Source of the DNA: JAUUZQ01 sp964538375
GTDB lineage: Bacteria > Bacteroidota > Bacteroidia > Bacteroidales > GCA-2748055
Length of the DNA stretch: 64,000 bases
Assembly: GCA_964538375.1 (NCBI GenBank)
Contig: CAZIFQ010000008.1
Location: forward strand, 1 to 64,000
Direction of reading: 5' to 3'
The notes below the pieces were generated by a model. That model saw only the letters and a list, made by a program, of their open reading frames with translations, was not told the DNA's origin and searched no databases. Of this stretch, positions 1-7,964 are shown piece after piece; positions within the stretch are counted from its first letter, which is position 1, and the number at the start of each line of letters is the position of its first letter. Made by a program: the position numbers and the translations under genes.

Positions 1-1
1 A

Positions 2-172
2 AAAAAAGAAAAAACAAGAAAAGGAATGACAAAGCAGATTTCATATTTGGTTGATCTTTATTTCAAAGATAATAGAAATTTAGTTCCGATGGAAAAACCG
101 AAGGCGTTGACCACTGCCCGCCGGTTTTTTGCTCACGATCCTCCTCCTCGGTTCTTACAACAAGGTTCTTAA
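2..172 (+). CDS. possible C-terminal end of an unknown gene, 5' cut by window
   Basis: A reading frame is open from the first bases and ends at a TAA at 170-172. An ATG at 26 would give a 48-residue peptide, but the frame continues upstream with Lys-rich codons, so it may be the end of a longer gene. I recognise no family. It lies outside the integrated element, in what should be the original chromosome downstream of tRNA-Leu, and converges on the terminator hairpin at 208-242. Could be non-coding. Confidence 0.25.
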   Translation, partial: KKEKTRKGMTKQISYLVDLYFKDNRNLVPMEKPKALTTARRFFAHDPPPRFLQQGS

Positions 173-207
173 ATGGATATTTAAGAATACCAATGAGTTA
201 AGTGGAC

Positions 208-242
208 AAAAAAAAGACGACAGCATCTCTACTATCGTCTTT
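208..242 (-). terminator. stranded terminator of tRNA-Leu
   Basis: On the minus strand an 11-bp stem with one wobble position (AAAGACGATAG / CTGTCGTCTTT) has an 8-base loop and is followed by eight T (plus-strand A at 208-215). It lies 34 bases beyond the left copy of the tRNA-Leu 3' end, so before integration it would have terminated the tRNA transcript. The tRNA is now about 16 kb away. Confidence 0.6.
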
Positions 243-276
243 AATCTATTTGAGGCGGCATCCTGAACCCTCTTCT

Positions 277-292
277 GTACCCGGAGCCGGGG
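277..292. repeat. attL: copy of tRNA-Leu 3' end
   Basis: GTACCCGGAGCCGGGG is identical to 16199-16214, where it is the 3' acceptor and T-stem part of tRNA-Leu. Here it lacks the rest of the tRNA. It lies 105 bases before the integrase gene, the usual position of an attachment site. Confidence 0.85.
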
Positions 293-397
293 GACATAAA
301 TTTTACAAGGCTTTCGTAAATATAGGCTGTAAGGGCTTTTATCATTACTAGAATTAGCGTACATTTACTACCTGTTACATTAAAATAGGGTGCAATT

Positions 398-1666
398 ATG
401 GGAGCAAAAGATGATTTAAAGATAAAATTGCAGGTCCGGGGAGGATATACAAGTAAAAACAATACCAGGCAGCTTCTGATCAGGATCACATTAAAAAGAG
501 AAAGTGGTATTAAAACCGAAAGAGCGGATATCTATACAAAGTATTATGTGAAGGTTCGGAAGGAAAATAATCCTAAAACAGGAAAACAGGAATGGGTTCC
601 AATAATATCTCACTTTAAAAACGGATCAGTTAATCCCGGTCATCCGGATTATAATGACATTATCGATTATCTGGCTGATTTTAAAGCAAAGGCCAGAAAT
701 ATCTTCAGAGATGTGAGATACTATAAAGAAAACATTACTGTTGAAGAACTAAAATCAAGGATCCTCCAGGTCCAGCCTAAAACAGTTTCCTTTAAAGACA
801 CGTTCGATCACTTTGTAAATGTTATGAAGGCGGATAAGGCCCCTCGGACCATTACTAACTATAAAACAGTTTTTAAATTTTTGGAAGATTTCAGTAGAGC
901 CAAAAATATTAAACTCGCATTTAACTCTATAGATATTGATTTTTTCGAAAGCCTTAAGGATTACTCCTATAATTCTAGGGGTATTGAAACAAATTATTTC
1001 GCTAAAATAATTGGCGTTTTAAAGGCTTTTCTGAGGTGGTCATATGAACGGTATCATAATAGAAATGACTTTCTTGCTTTCAAAGCCCCTGAAGTTGAAA
1101 AAGAGGTAATATATTTGACATGGGACGAGCTTATGACTCTTTACAACTATAATTTTAAAATCCCAGATCAGCGAATTGCCAGGGAATTATTCTGTTTTAT
1201 GTGTTTCACTGGGCTACGTGTTGGAGACCTCAGAATGTTGACGCCTGATCATATTAAAGCGAAAAGGATTGAGATTATTGCTCAAAAAACTGGTGATAAG
1301 CTTTATATCCCTTTAAGTAGCTATGCGATTGAGATTTTAAAAAGGAACAAAGGTATATTACCTAAAATGCTGCAGCAGAAAATCAATATAAATATAAAGG
1401 ATTGTTGTAAAGTTGCTGGTATAACTGAAAAGACAAGGCATCATTCTCACGTTGGGGGAAAGATTGATATTTTATATAGCCCGAAGTATGAATTAATTTG
1501 TAATCATACTGCCAGGAGAACATTTATTACTATTAGCATAGAAAAAGGGATGTCTCCTAAAACAATAATGAAAATCGTAGGCCATAAAAAGGATTCTACA
1601 ATGAACCGGTACCTTAAGATTGCTGATAAATTTGCCGAAATAGAAATGGAAAAGTGGGAGCATTAA
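398..1666 (+). CDS. int: tyrosine recombinase / integrase (element left end)
   Basis: A 422-residue site-specific recombinase of the Bacteroidota phage/transposon type. The N-terminus (about 1-110) looks like an arm-site binding domain, followed by a SAM-like core-binding domain (about 125-225) and the catalytic domain. Catalytic residues are visible: Arg in TGLRVGD, the HTARR box, the GHKKD box, and the nucleophile Tyr in MNRYLK near the C-terminus. Its position next to attL implies it inserts and excises the element at tRNA-Leu. Its stop overlaps the end of the convergent repressor gene by 4 bases. Confidence 0.93.
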   Translation: MGAKDDLKIKLQVRGGYTSKNNTRQLLIRITLKRESGIKTERADIYTKYYVKVRKENNPKTGKQEWVPIISHFKNGSVNPGHPDYNDIIDYLADFKAKARNIFRDVRYYKENITVEELKSRILQVQPKTVSFKDTFDHFVNVMKADKAPRTITNYKTVFKFLEDFSRAKNIKLAFNSIDIDFFESLKDYSYNSRGIETNYFAKIIGVLKAFLRWSYERYHNRNDFLAFKAPEVEKEVIYLTWDELMTLYNYNFKIPDQRIARELFCFMCFTGLRVGDLRMLTPDHIKAKRIEIIAQKTGDKLYIPLSSYAIEILKRNKGILPKMLQQKININIKDCCKVAGITEKTRHHSHVGGKIDILYSPKYELICNHTARRTFITISIEKGMSPKTIMKIVGHKKDSTMNRYLKIADKFAEIEMEKWEH

Positions 1667-2106
1667 TTCTTCAGGATCTGCTCCTTTATAAATAGCAGAT
1701 ATTTCAAATTATAAATATCAGGCTCAGTTTCATTTTTGAAAGAGATATCAGTAGATTTTAGGCTGGTCGCTCCAGGTCTAATTGTTTCAATCAAATTATC
1801 TACTACATCGATATCAATAAGTTCATACAAATTTATAAATGTAAAGGCCGTAACGAAGTTCTCATTTTCATTTTCCAACTCCCTTAGTTGTGCTTTCATA
1901 AATGATTGAGATCTTTCATCGGATCCGAAAGCAAAAGGCGAGATTTCTAAGGCATCACATATATCAACATATTTCTTTAGTGAGAGAGTTTTTCCGCTAA
2001 GCGTTCTTGACAATGATTGATTGCTTATTCTTAATTTCTCTGCAAGCCAAACAATAGACTTTCCTTGCTTTTTCAGCTCTTCTTTTATTCTAGAATATGG
2101 ATTCAT
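1663..2106 (-). CDS. Xre-type HTH repressor
   Basis: 147 residues from the ATG at 2106; a TTG three bases upstream would only add one residue. Residues about 5-60 form a Cro/CI-type helix-turn-helix (IVWLAEKLRISNQSLSRTL region). The rest is an unrecognised regulatory or dimerisation part. It is transcribed away from the excisionase and primase genes, with a palindrome directly upstream of its start. This is the usual lysogeny-switch arrangement, so I infer it is the repressor of the element's early genes. Confidence 0.8.
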   Translation of the reverse strand: MNPYSRIKEELKKQGKSIVWLAEKLRISNQSLSRTLSGKTLSLKKYVDICDALEISPFAFGSDERSQSFMKAQLRELENENENFVTAFTFINLYELIDIDVVDNLIETIRPGATSLKSTDISFKNETEPDIYNLKYLLFIKEQILKN

Positions 2107-2122
2107 CAAACAATTTTGTTTG
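2107..2122. promoter_or_regulatory. palindromic operator candidate
   Basis: CAAACAATTTTGTTTG is a perfect inverted repeat with 7-base arms and a 2-base centre. It abuts the start codon of the divergent Xre repressor, so it probably overlaps that gene's leader or ribosome-binding region. GTTTG/GTTTA half-site-like words recur towards 2220. Likely bound by the repressor. Confidence 0.55.
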
Positions 2123-2195
2123 CAATTTACTGTATATCATAATCAATATCAATAGACAAAAACGTTTAATAAAGACAAAATATTGATATAAATGT

Positions 2196-2224
2196 TTGAT
2201 AAAATGGAATATTTAGTATATTTG
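2196..2224 (+). promoter_or_regulatory. Bacteroidota promoter for early operon
   Basis: TTG at 2196-2198, 18 bases, then TATATTTG at 2217-2224, which fits the TAnnTTTG -7 box exactly. Transcription would start about 20 bases before the ATG at 2253 and run through the excisionase-like, small and primase genes. Confidence 0.6.
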
Positions 2225-2252
2225 TTTATTCCTTATATTAAAAACGCACAAA

Positions 2253-2456
2253 ATGGAAAATTTAGTAAAGCAAAAAAGTAACGAAAACGAACAACTATTA
2301 ACTCAAAATGAGGCTATTAAGTTGCTCAGGGTTTCTCGACCAACTTTCATAAGGTATCGAGTTGCTAATAAGATCCCTTTTATCACAATGGGGAGCGGTA
2401 AAAAATGCAAGAAGTTTTATCGAAAAGATGATCTGCTTGTTTTCACTACGAAATGA
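2253..2456 (+). CDS. excisionase-like helix-turn-helix protein
   Basis: 67 residues. After a short polar N-terminus, residues about 16-64 match the HTH_17 / AlpA-excisionase pattern: LLTQNEAIKLLRVSRPTF, a turn, then a basic wing with KKCKKFYRKDDL. Such proteins bend DNA for excision or activate satellite genes. It is the first gene behind the early promoter, opposite the repressor. Excisionase or transcription activator cannot be told apart here. Confidence 0.7.
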   Translation: MENLVKQKSNENEQLLTQNEAIKLLRVSRPTFIRYRVANKIPFITMGSGKKCKKFYRKDDLLVFTTK

Positions 2457-2490
2457 GGTCTATGAATTCATACTTTGAAACAAAAAGAAA

Positions 2491-2673
2491 ATGAAATTCA
2501 CTGCAGAACAACTTGAATTATTGGAGGGGCTTAAAACTCATCGAATAACAGTTAGAGTAACTGAAAAAATGTATAAGAAATATGAGAGAGTCTCAAAGCA
2601 TACACATGTACCAAAACCCAGGCTCCTAAGATACTTGATCGCGCAATATATTGATGATTGCTTTAATATTTAG
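2491..2673 (+). CDS. small ribbon-helix-helix-like DNA-binding protein
   Basis: 60 residues. Residues about 17-24 (RITVRVTE) look like the DNA-contacting beta strand of a ribbon-helix-helix fold, followed by two helices (MYKKYERVSKHT; PKPRLLRYLIAQYI). It lies 34 bases after the excisionase-like gene and 26 before the primase gene, so it is probably co-transcribed. The fold is inferred from pattern only. It may regulate copy number or the origin. Confidence 0.55.
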   Translation: MKFTAEQLELLEGLKTHRITVRVTEKMYKKYERVSKHTHVPKPRLLRYLIAQYIDDCFNI

Positions 2674-2699
2674 ATAAAAACCACTGAAACCACTCACAA

Positions 2700-5600
2700 A
2701 TGCAAGCATTCTTCGATAAGATTAAAGACATAGACCTGGTTGATGCCATTGGCAAATATGTCGACTTAAAACGCACCGGTGCATCCTATAAAGCCAATTG
2801 TCCGTTCCCCGGACATGACGAAAACACTCCGAGCTTCGTGGTTAATCCTGGTAAGCATATGTTCAAATGCTTCGGCTGCGGAAAAGGAGGAACCAATGCT
2901 GCTACTTTCTTAATGGAAGTACAAGGGATCTCCTGGTGGGATGCTTGCGTGATACTGGCCAAAGATTTTAATATCGATATCCCCAACACAAAAGAACGCA
3001 CTCCGGAAGAAGAGGAAGAGTACAAGAAACATGAGGCGGTTAAAATGGTCCTTAAGTTTGCGATGGAATATTTCCAGGAGCAGCTTCAGGAAAATAAACC
3101 AGCACTCAAATATGCACAGGGCAGGTGGACCGATGAAACCATTAAGGACTTCAATATCGGGTATGCACCGGCAGGCAATGCCTTTTACAAAGAAGCCAGG
3201 TTAAAAGGATACAAAATTGATCTGCTACTGGATGCAGACCTGATCAAGGCATCTAAGAATCAGAAAGGCACTTATTACGACACCTTCAGAGAGCGCATTA
3301 TGTTTCCGATGGCTGATAAGTATGGCCGGCCGGTAGGATTTTCTGGAAGAATACTCCCACAAGTAGCTGCTAAAAAGACAGAAATAGCAAAATATATGAA
3401 CTCCCGGGAGAGTGATCTCTTCCAAAAGGGGAAAATGTTCTTTGGCTTTCACCTGGCACAGCGCGTCATGCGCGATAAGAAAATGGCTTACCTGGTTGAA
3501 GGGCATCCTGATGTGGTGCGCATGCATGAGATCGATCAGGTGAATACAGTGGCCACCTCCGGCACTGCGCTAACTTCTGACCAGGTGTTTATTTTGAAGA
3601 GCCTGGTTGAATCTGTTAATATTATTGGTGATACCGATGATGCCGGCCTTAAAGCCACAAAGCGAAGTGCGGAGATGTTGATCAAAGAAGGGTTATTCGT
3701 TAACGTGGTGGATCTTCCGGATACTGAAGATGGAAAGAAAAATGATCCGGATAGCTTTTTTACTACTCCGGAACAGTTCGATGAATTTGTAACCGGTGAA
3801 CATATCCGGGACTACATCTATACAAAAGCAAACAAGTGGCAGAAGAGAGCCAATAATCCGGATTTCAAAAAACGGGCCCTCGATGAGATCTGCGAACTGG
3901 TTGCCTGCCTGCCTGTAACTATTCACGGAATGTATATGGAGCAGCTTGGTAAAATCATTCCTTCAAAAAAGGTGTGGGACCAGACACTCAAAGCTATTCT
4001 GAAAGAGAAGGAGCCAGAGGTGAAGGAGTCGCGGATCCCTGACCATGTGAAGCTGTCAGATTTTGAGAAATATGGCTTTTATGCTGATCATAATAAATAT
4101 TTTTTCAAGGGAAGGAATGGAACATCTGAAGGTAGTAACTTTATTATGAAACCTCTTTTCCATGTACAGAGTGTAAGTAATGCGAAGCGAATATATGAGA
4201 TTACCAATGAATTTGGATACTCACAGGTCATTGAGTTTGCACAGAAGGATCTGCTTGCTTTATCAAGATTCAGAGAACGTCTTGAAGGGCTTGGTAATTT
4301 TATATGGAAAGCACAGGAGGGAGAATTAACCAGGTTAAAGTGTTATTTATACGAAAATACTGAGAGCTGTGTGGAAATTACTCAGCTTGGTTGGCAGAAA
4401 CACGGTTTTTGGGCGTGGGGAAATGGCCTGTTCAATGGACAATTTAATCATACCAATGAATACGGTATTGTAAAGCATGAGGATAAAAACTATTATCTGC
4501 CGGCATTTTCGAAAGTGTACGATGGAGAGGATGGGCTATTTACGGCCGAGCGCAGGTTTATGCACAGGAAGGAGGAGAAAATATCTTTAAATGCTTACTC
4601 TGAAAAGCTAATGCAAGTATTTGGCGAGAATGCGAAATTTGGCATATGCTTTTACCTATCGACGCTGTTCCGGGATCATATAGTAAAGATCTTTAACTTC
4701 TATCCGATTCTGAACCTTTTTGGACCTAAGGGAGCAGGTAAGACAGAGCTGGCCGTTTCGCTTCTGCAATTCTTTGGACCACAGCCTAAGGGGCCAAACA
4801 TCAACAATACATCAAAAGCGGCCCTGGCCGATCACGTTGCAATGAGCTGCAATGCTTTGTGCCACATTGATGAATATAAGAATAACCTGGACTTCGAAAA
4901 GATAGAATTTCTTAAAGGACTTTGGGATGGCACCGGGCGTACCAGGATGAACATGGATAAAGATAAGAAGAAGGAAACCACAGCTGTTGATGCCGGGATC
5001 ATAGTAAGCGGTCAGGAAATGCCAACAGCTGATATCGCACTCTTCTCTCGTTTAATTTACCTGACCTTTAGCAAAACCATATATACTGAACAGGAAAAGG
5101 AAAATTTTAATGAATTGAAGAAAATTGAGAAGAAAGGGTTAACCCATATTACTCATAAAATACTGGAGCATAGGGTTTCCTTTCTAGAAAATTTCATGAA
5201 AAGCTATGACCTGGTAAGTAGAGATGTCCAAAATAAATTAAAGGAACAAATTGAAGATAGGATCTTAAAAAACTGGTTAATTCCAATAGCGGCATTTCAT
5301 GCTTTACAAGAAAAAATCACCTTACCATTCACATACAAGCAGTTAATAAATGAGGCTGTAGTTCATATTGCCGGTCAAAACAGTGAGACTGGAAATAGTA
5401 ATGAGGTAACAGCTTTCTGGGACACAGTACAATATATGTTTGAAAACAACCTCATTCAGCATGGAGTAGATTATAGGATAGATTTTGGAGAGACTAATTT
5501 AAAAACTAAAACCATGGATGCTGAATGGAGTAATGCCCCAAAAGATGTACTAAATATCCGATTTAGTAAAATTATGACTCTATATGCCATAGTAGGGAGA

Positions 5601-5933
5601 CAATCAGATGCCAAGGTTTTACCGAAAGCCACGATGGAATATTATTTAAAGAATGATAAAAGCTTCTTTGGAATTAGGAATTCTTATCGATTTTATATTT
5701 CCGACAAAATGGGAAATATTTTATTGGATGATGTTGGTATTCGAAAAGAGACTATCACAAGCGCTTATTCTTTTGATTACAATAAACTTGACATTGTACT
5801 TCATGATAACAAAACAGATAAAGAAGAAAAGGATAAAATAGAATTAGAAAAAGAACTAAAGGAAAATATAAATGATAAAAATATAAATGGAGTCAACAGT
5901 AAAAATGAACCAGATGAGGAGCTTCCATTTTAA
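2700..5933 (+). CDS. DnaG-like primase fused to helicase-like ATPase
   Basis: 1077 residues. Residues about 1-100 carry a CHC2 zinc finger (CPFPGH...CFGCGKGG). Residues about 140-370 are the DnaG catalytic core with a TOPRIM fold: VEGHPDVV holds the Glu and GDTDDAG the metal-binding Asp pair. Residues about 650-830 are an ATPase with Walker A GPKGAGKT and a Walker B-like ALCHIDEY. The C-terminus ends in a Lys/Asn/Asp-rich tail. Primase plus helicase in one chain is the initiator design of P4- and PICI-like elements. The iteron array starts 26 bases after its stop, which suggests the protein acts there. Confidence 0.88.
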   Translation: MQAFFDKIKDIDLVDAIGKYVDLKRTGASYKANCPFPGHDENTPSFVVNPGKHMFKCFGCGKGGTNAATFLMEVQGISWWDACVILAKDFNIDIPNTKERTPEEEEEYKKHEAVKMVLKFAMEYFQEQLQENKPALKYAQGRWTDETIKDFNIGYAPAGNAFYKEARLKGYKIDLLLDADLIKASKNQKGTYYDTFRERIMFPMADKYGRPVGFSGRILPQVAAKKTEIAKYMNSRESDLFQKGKMFFGFHLAQRVMRDKKMAYLVEGHPDVVRMHEIDQVNTVATSGTALTSDQVFILKSLVESVNIIGDTDDAGLKATKRSAEMLIKEGLFVNVVDLPDTEDGKKNDPDSFFTTPEQFDEFVTGEHIRDYIYTKANKWQKRANNPDFKKRALDEICELVACLPVTIHGMYMEQLGKIIPSKKVWDQTLKAILKEKEPEVKESRIPDHVKLSDFEKYGFYADHNKYFFKGRNGTSEGSNFIMKPLFHVQSVSNAKRIYEITNEFGYSQVIEFAQKDLLALSRFRERLEGLGNFIWKAQEGELTRLKCYLYENTESCVEITQLGWQKHGFWAWGNGLFNGQFNHTNEYGIVKHEDKNYYLPAFSKVYDGEDGLFTAERRFMHRKEEKISLNAYSEKLMQVFGENAKFGICFYLSTLFRDHIVKIFNFYPILNLFGPKGAGKTELAVSLLQFFGPQPKGPNINNTSKAALADHVAMSCNALCHIDEYKNNLDFEKIEFLKGLWDGTGRTRMNMDKDKKKETTAVDAGIIVSGQEMPTADIALFSRLIYLTFSKTIYTEQEKENFNELKKIEKKGLTHITHKILEHRVSFLENFMKSYDLVSRDVQNKLKEQIEDRILKNWLIPIAAFHALQEKITLPFTYKQLINEAVVHIAGQNSETGNSNEVTAFWDTVQYMFENNLIQHGVDYRIDFGETNLKTKTMDAEWSNAPKDVLNIRFSKIMTLYAIVGRQSDAKVLPKATMEYYLKNDKSFFGIRNSYRFYISDKMGNILLDDVGIRKETITSAYSFDYNKLDIVLHDNKTDKEEKDKIELEKELKENINDKNINGVNSKNEPDEELPF

Positions 5934-5959
5934 TAAAATTAAATCTAACTAATTTATAT

Positions 5960-6191
5960 CGACCTACACGACCTACACCGACCTACAAACTATAAATATA
6001 TGATTATCAAAATAATACTAAACCAAATTCAAAAATAATAAAACCTACACCGACCTACACCGACCTACAATAGATTTATTAAACCTACAATAACCTACTT
6101 AAAATATATATAACCTACAGACTCTATTTATGTATTATTCATAAAATCAGTTAATTAACAATGTGTAGGTCGGTGTAGGTCGTGTAGGTCG
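5960..6191. repeat. iteron array, probable replication origin
   Basis: ACCTACA occurs at 5962, 5971, 5981, 6043, 6053, 6063, 6083, 6093 (last base T) and 6113. Its complement TGTAGGT occurs at 6164, 6174 and 6183. Spacing is 9, 10 or 20 bases within groups, so the sites sit on one helix face. The left group 5960-5987 and right group 6164-6191 are a perfect 28-bp inverted repeat. The DNA between groups is very AT-rich (for example 5988-6041). This fits an origin with iterons and a melting region directly downstream of the initiator gene. Confidence 0.75.
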
Positions 6192-6245
6192 TGAAATAGC
6201 TATTTAAACTAGAATTATACTTTTTTAACCATTAATCACAATGCA

Positions 6246-6650
6246 ATGAAAACACAAAAAAAAGACACCCCGAAAATTACCCAGGAGTACCTGGAACTAA
6301 AGAGACTCGAATTTGTACATAGGTATCTTAATACTGGTATGTGCGGATCTGCCCTCACTACTTTAAAGGACGCATTCTTCACTTATGTAATGGAATTAGC
6401 TAGGCAAGATATGCTGAGTGGGAAAAAAATAGCAAGTATCCATGCAGGTTATTATCTTATTATTGACATTCTGAAAGACTTGAAAGAATTGGATGATATT
6501 GAAATAAGAGCCGGGACCTTTGATTATCCTGTAAGTAGTTCTGAAGATTATATCGATGCTTTTCATAAAGCCTTAGAAAGGGTTCCAGAAGATGGTAGAA
6601 AAGTTAATACAATTACTTTAAGTACTATATATATTCCAAAAGCTTCATAA
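6246..6650 (+). CDS. unknown 134-residue protein
   Basis: Polar, probably helical and cytosolic, without signal peptide or recognised motif. It starts 54 bases after the iteron array and ends 4 bases before the second integrase, so the two genes are likely co-transcribed. An ATG at 6241 is out of frame. I assign no function. Confidence 0.6.
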   Translation: MKTQKKDTPKITQEYLELKRLEFVHRYLNTGMCGSALTTLKDAFFTYVMELARQDMLSGKKIASIHAGYYLIIDILKDLKELDDIEIRAGTFDYPVSSSEDYIDAFHKALERVPEDGRKVNTITLSTIYIPKAS

Positions 6651-6654
6651 CGAA

Positions 6655-7851
6655 ATGGCAAGCAAAGGAACAAATTCGACACCTACTTTCCCAGGAATAA
6701 GTTTATCCTGGGGAGATGGATATAAAAAAGACAATGGTGAAGCCACAATCTTTGCCATTGTCTATGTCAATCGAAAAAAAGTAAGGTTTAATACCGGGTT
6801 GAGTGTTCTAAAAGAGGAATTCGATTCTGAAACCTGGACTGTATTACCTACACATGAGTATGCTTCTGATTATAATCTGATACTTGGATCTGTAAAAGCC
6901 AGGCTAAATGAAATATTCATACGGTATCGCCTTCAGCATCGATCAATCTCTCCTGCGCTATTGCGCAAGGAGTACAAGGCAAAGATGACAAGTTTAGATT
7001 TTCATTCCTTTTTAAAGAATGCTATTGAGGAAAGAAAGGGAGAGATCACCCATTCATCTATTAAGCAGCACCGGGTCCTGGCCGCAAACCTTCGGGAGTT
7101 TTCCCCAGATCTCTCCTTTATAGATCTACAGGATGATTTTTTCAGTCGGTATAACCGGTGGCTAATTTCCACAAAGGGGAATTCAACCAATACCAGGTAC
7201 AATAATTTCAAAAACCTGAAAGCTTATATGAATATTGCTAAGCGAAGTGGATTAATCCAGGTGAATCCACTTGATTTTTATATGCCGGTAAGAATGGTCC
7301 AATCGGACCGCAGTTTTCTTACGGAGGATCAAGTGCGAGCTCTGCAAGCATTATATATCAAAAACATACTTGGTGAAAATGACAAGAGGATCCTCCGGCA
7401 TTTTCTATTTATGTGTTTTACCGGTCTCCGGATCTCTGATCTAAAAAATATTCAGATGGAAGATATTAGTAAGGATCTGCTTGTATTCACAGCATATAAA
7501 ACCAGGGGGAGAAAGCCAGCTTCTTTAAAAATTCCTCTATGCAGTTATGCAAAGCAGCTGATCAAAGATGAAAGTCCTCATAGGATCCATGGACATGTTT
7601 TCAATTGCTTTGCGGAGGCAACAATGCGACGGCGAATTAAAGAGATTGTGAAAGCTGCCGGTATACATATTGATATCTCCCTACACACCGGCCGGCACAC
7701 ATTTGCAACAATGTTTCTCCGGAGAACAAAAAATATTACAGCTCTGCAGAAACTCCTGGGCCATACAAAGATTGAAATGACCCTGGTTTATGCTCATATT
7801 TTAACTGAAGATATAGTGGAAGAGATCCACAATGCATTTGATAGTTTTTAA
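6655..7851 (+). CDS. second tyrosine recombinase
   Basis: 398 residues. An N-terminal arm-binding part is followed by a SAM-like core-binding domain (about 110-210) and a catalytic domain. Catalytic motifs: Arg in TGLRISD, Lys near YKTRGRK, the HTGRHTF box, GHTK, and the Tyr in LVYAH. Clearly distinct in sequence from the integrase at 398-1666. Two integrases in one element suggest a composite origin, or a recombinase used for another reaction. I saw no second pair of attachment sites. Confidence 0.9.
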   Translation: MASKGTNSTPTFPGISLSWGDGYKKDNGEATIFAIVYVNRKKVRFNTGLSVLKEEFDSETWTVLPTHEYASDYNLILGSVKARLNEIFIRYRLQHRSISPALLRKEYKAKMTSLDFHSFLKNAIEERKGEITHSSIKQHRVLAANLREFSPDLSFIDLQDDFFSRYNRWLISTKGNSTNTRYNNFKNLKAYMNIAKRSGLIQVNPLDFYMPVRMVQSDRSFLTEDQVRALQALYIKNILGENDKRILRHFLFMCFTGLRISDLKNIQMEDISKDLLVFTAYKTRGRKPASLKIPLCSYAKQLIKDESPHRIHGHVFNCFAEATMRRRIKEIVKAAGIHIDISLHTGRHTFATMFLRRTKNITALQKLLGHTKIEMTLVYAHILTEDIVEEIHNAFDSF

Positions 7852-7964
7852 TGAAAGTAAAAAGACATAGGAGTTATGAGCTTGAAATATTTCTGGATCC
7901 TTCTCCTAAATATTGGCTTTAAATGACTTGAATTATTCCATAATATGCATAAAAATTTGAACTC

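Noticed and set aside
5653..5841. 62-residue open frame inside the primase gene
   Set aside because: Out-of-frame shadow of the AT-rich 3' end of the primase gene.
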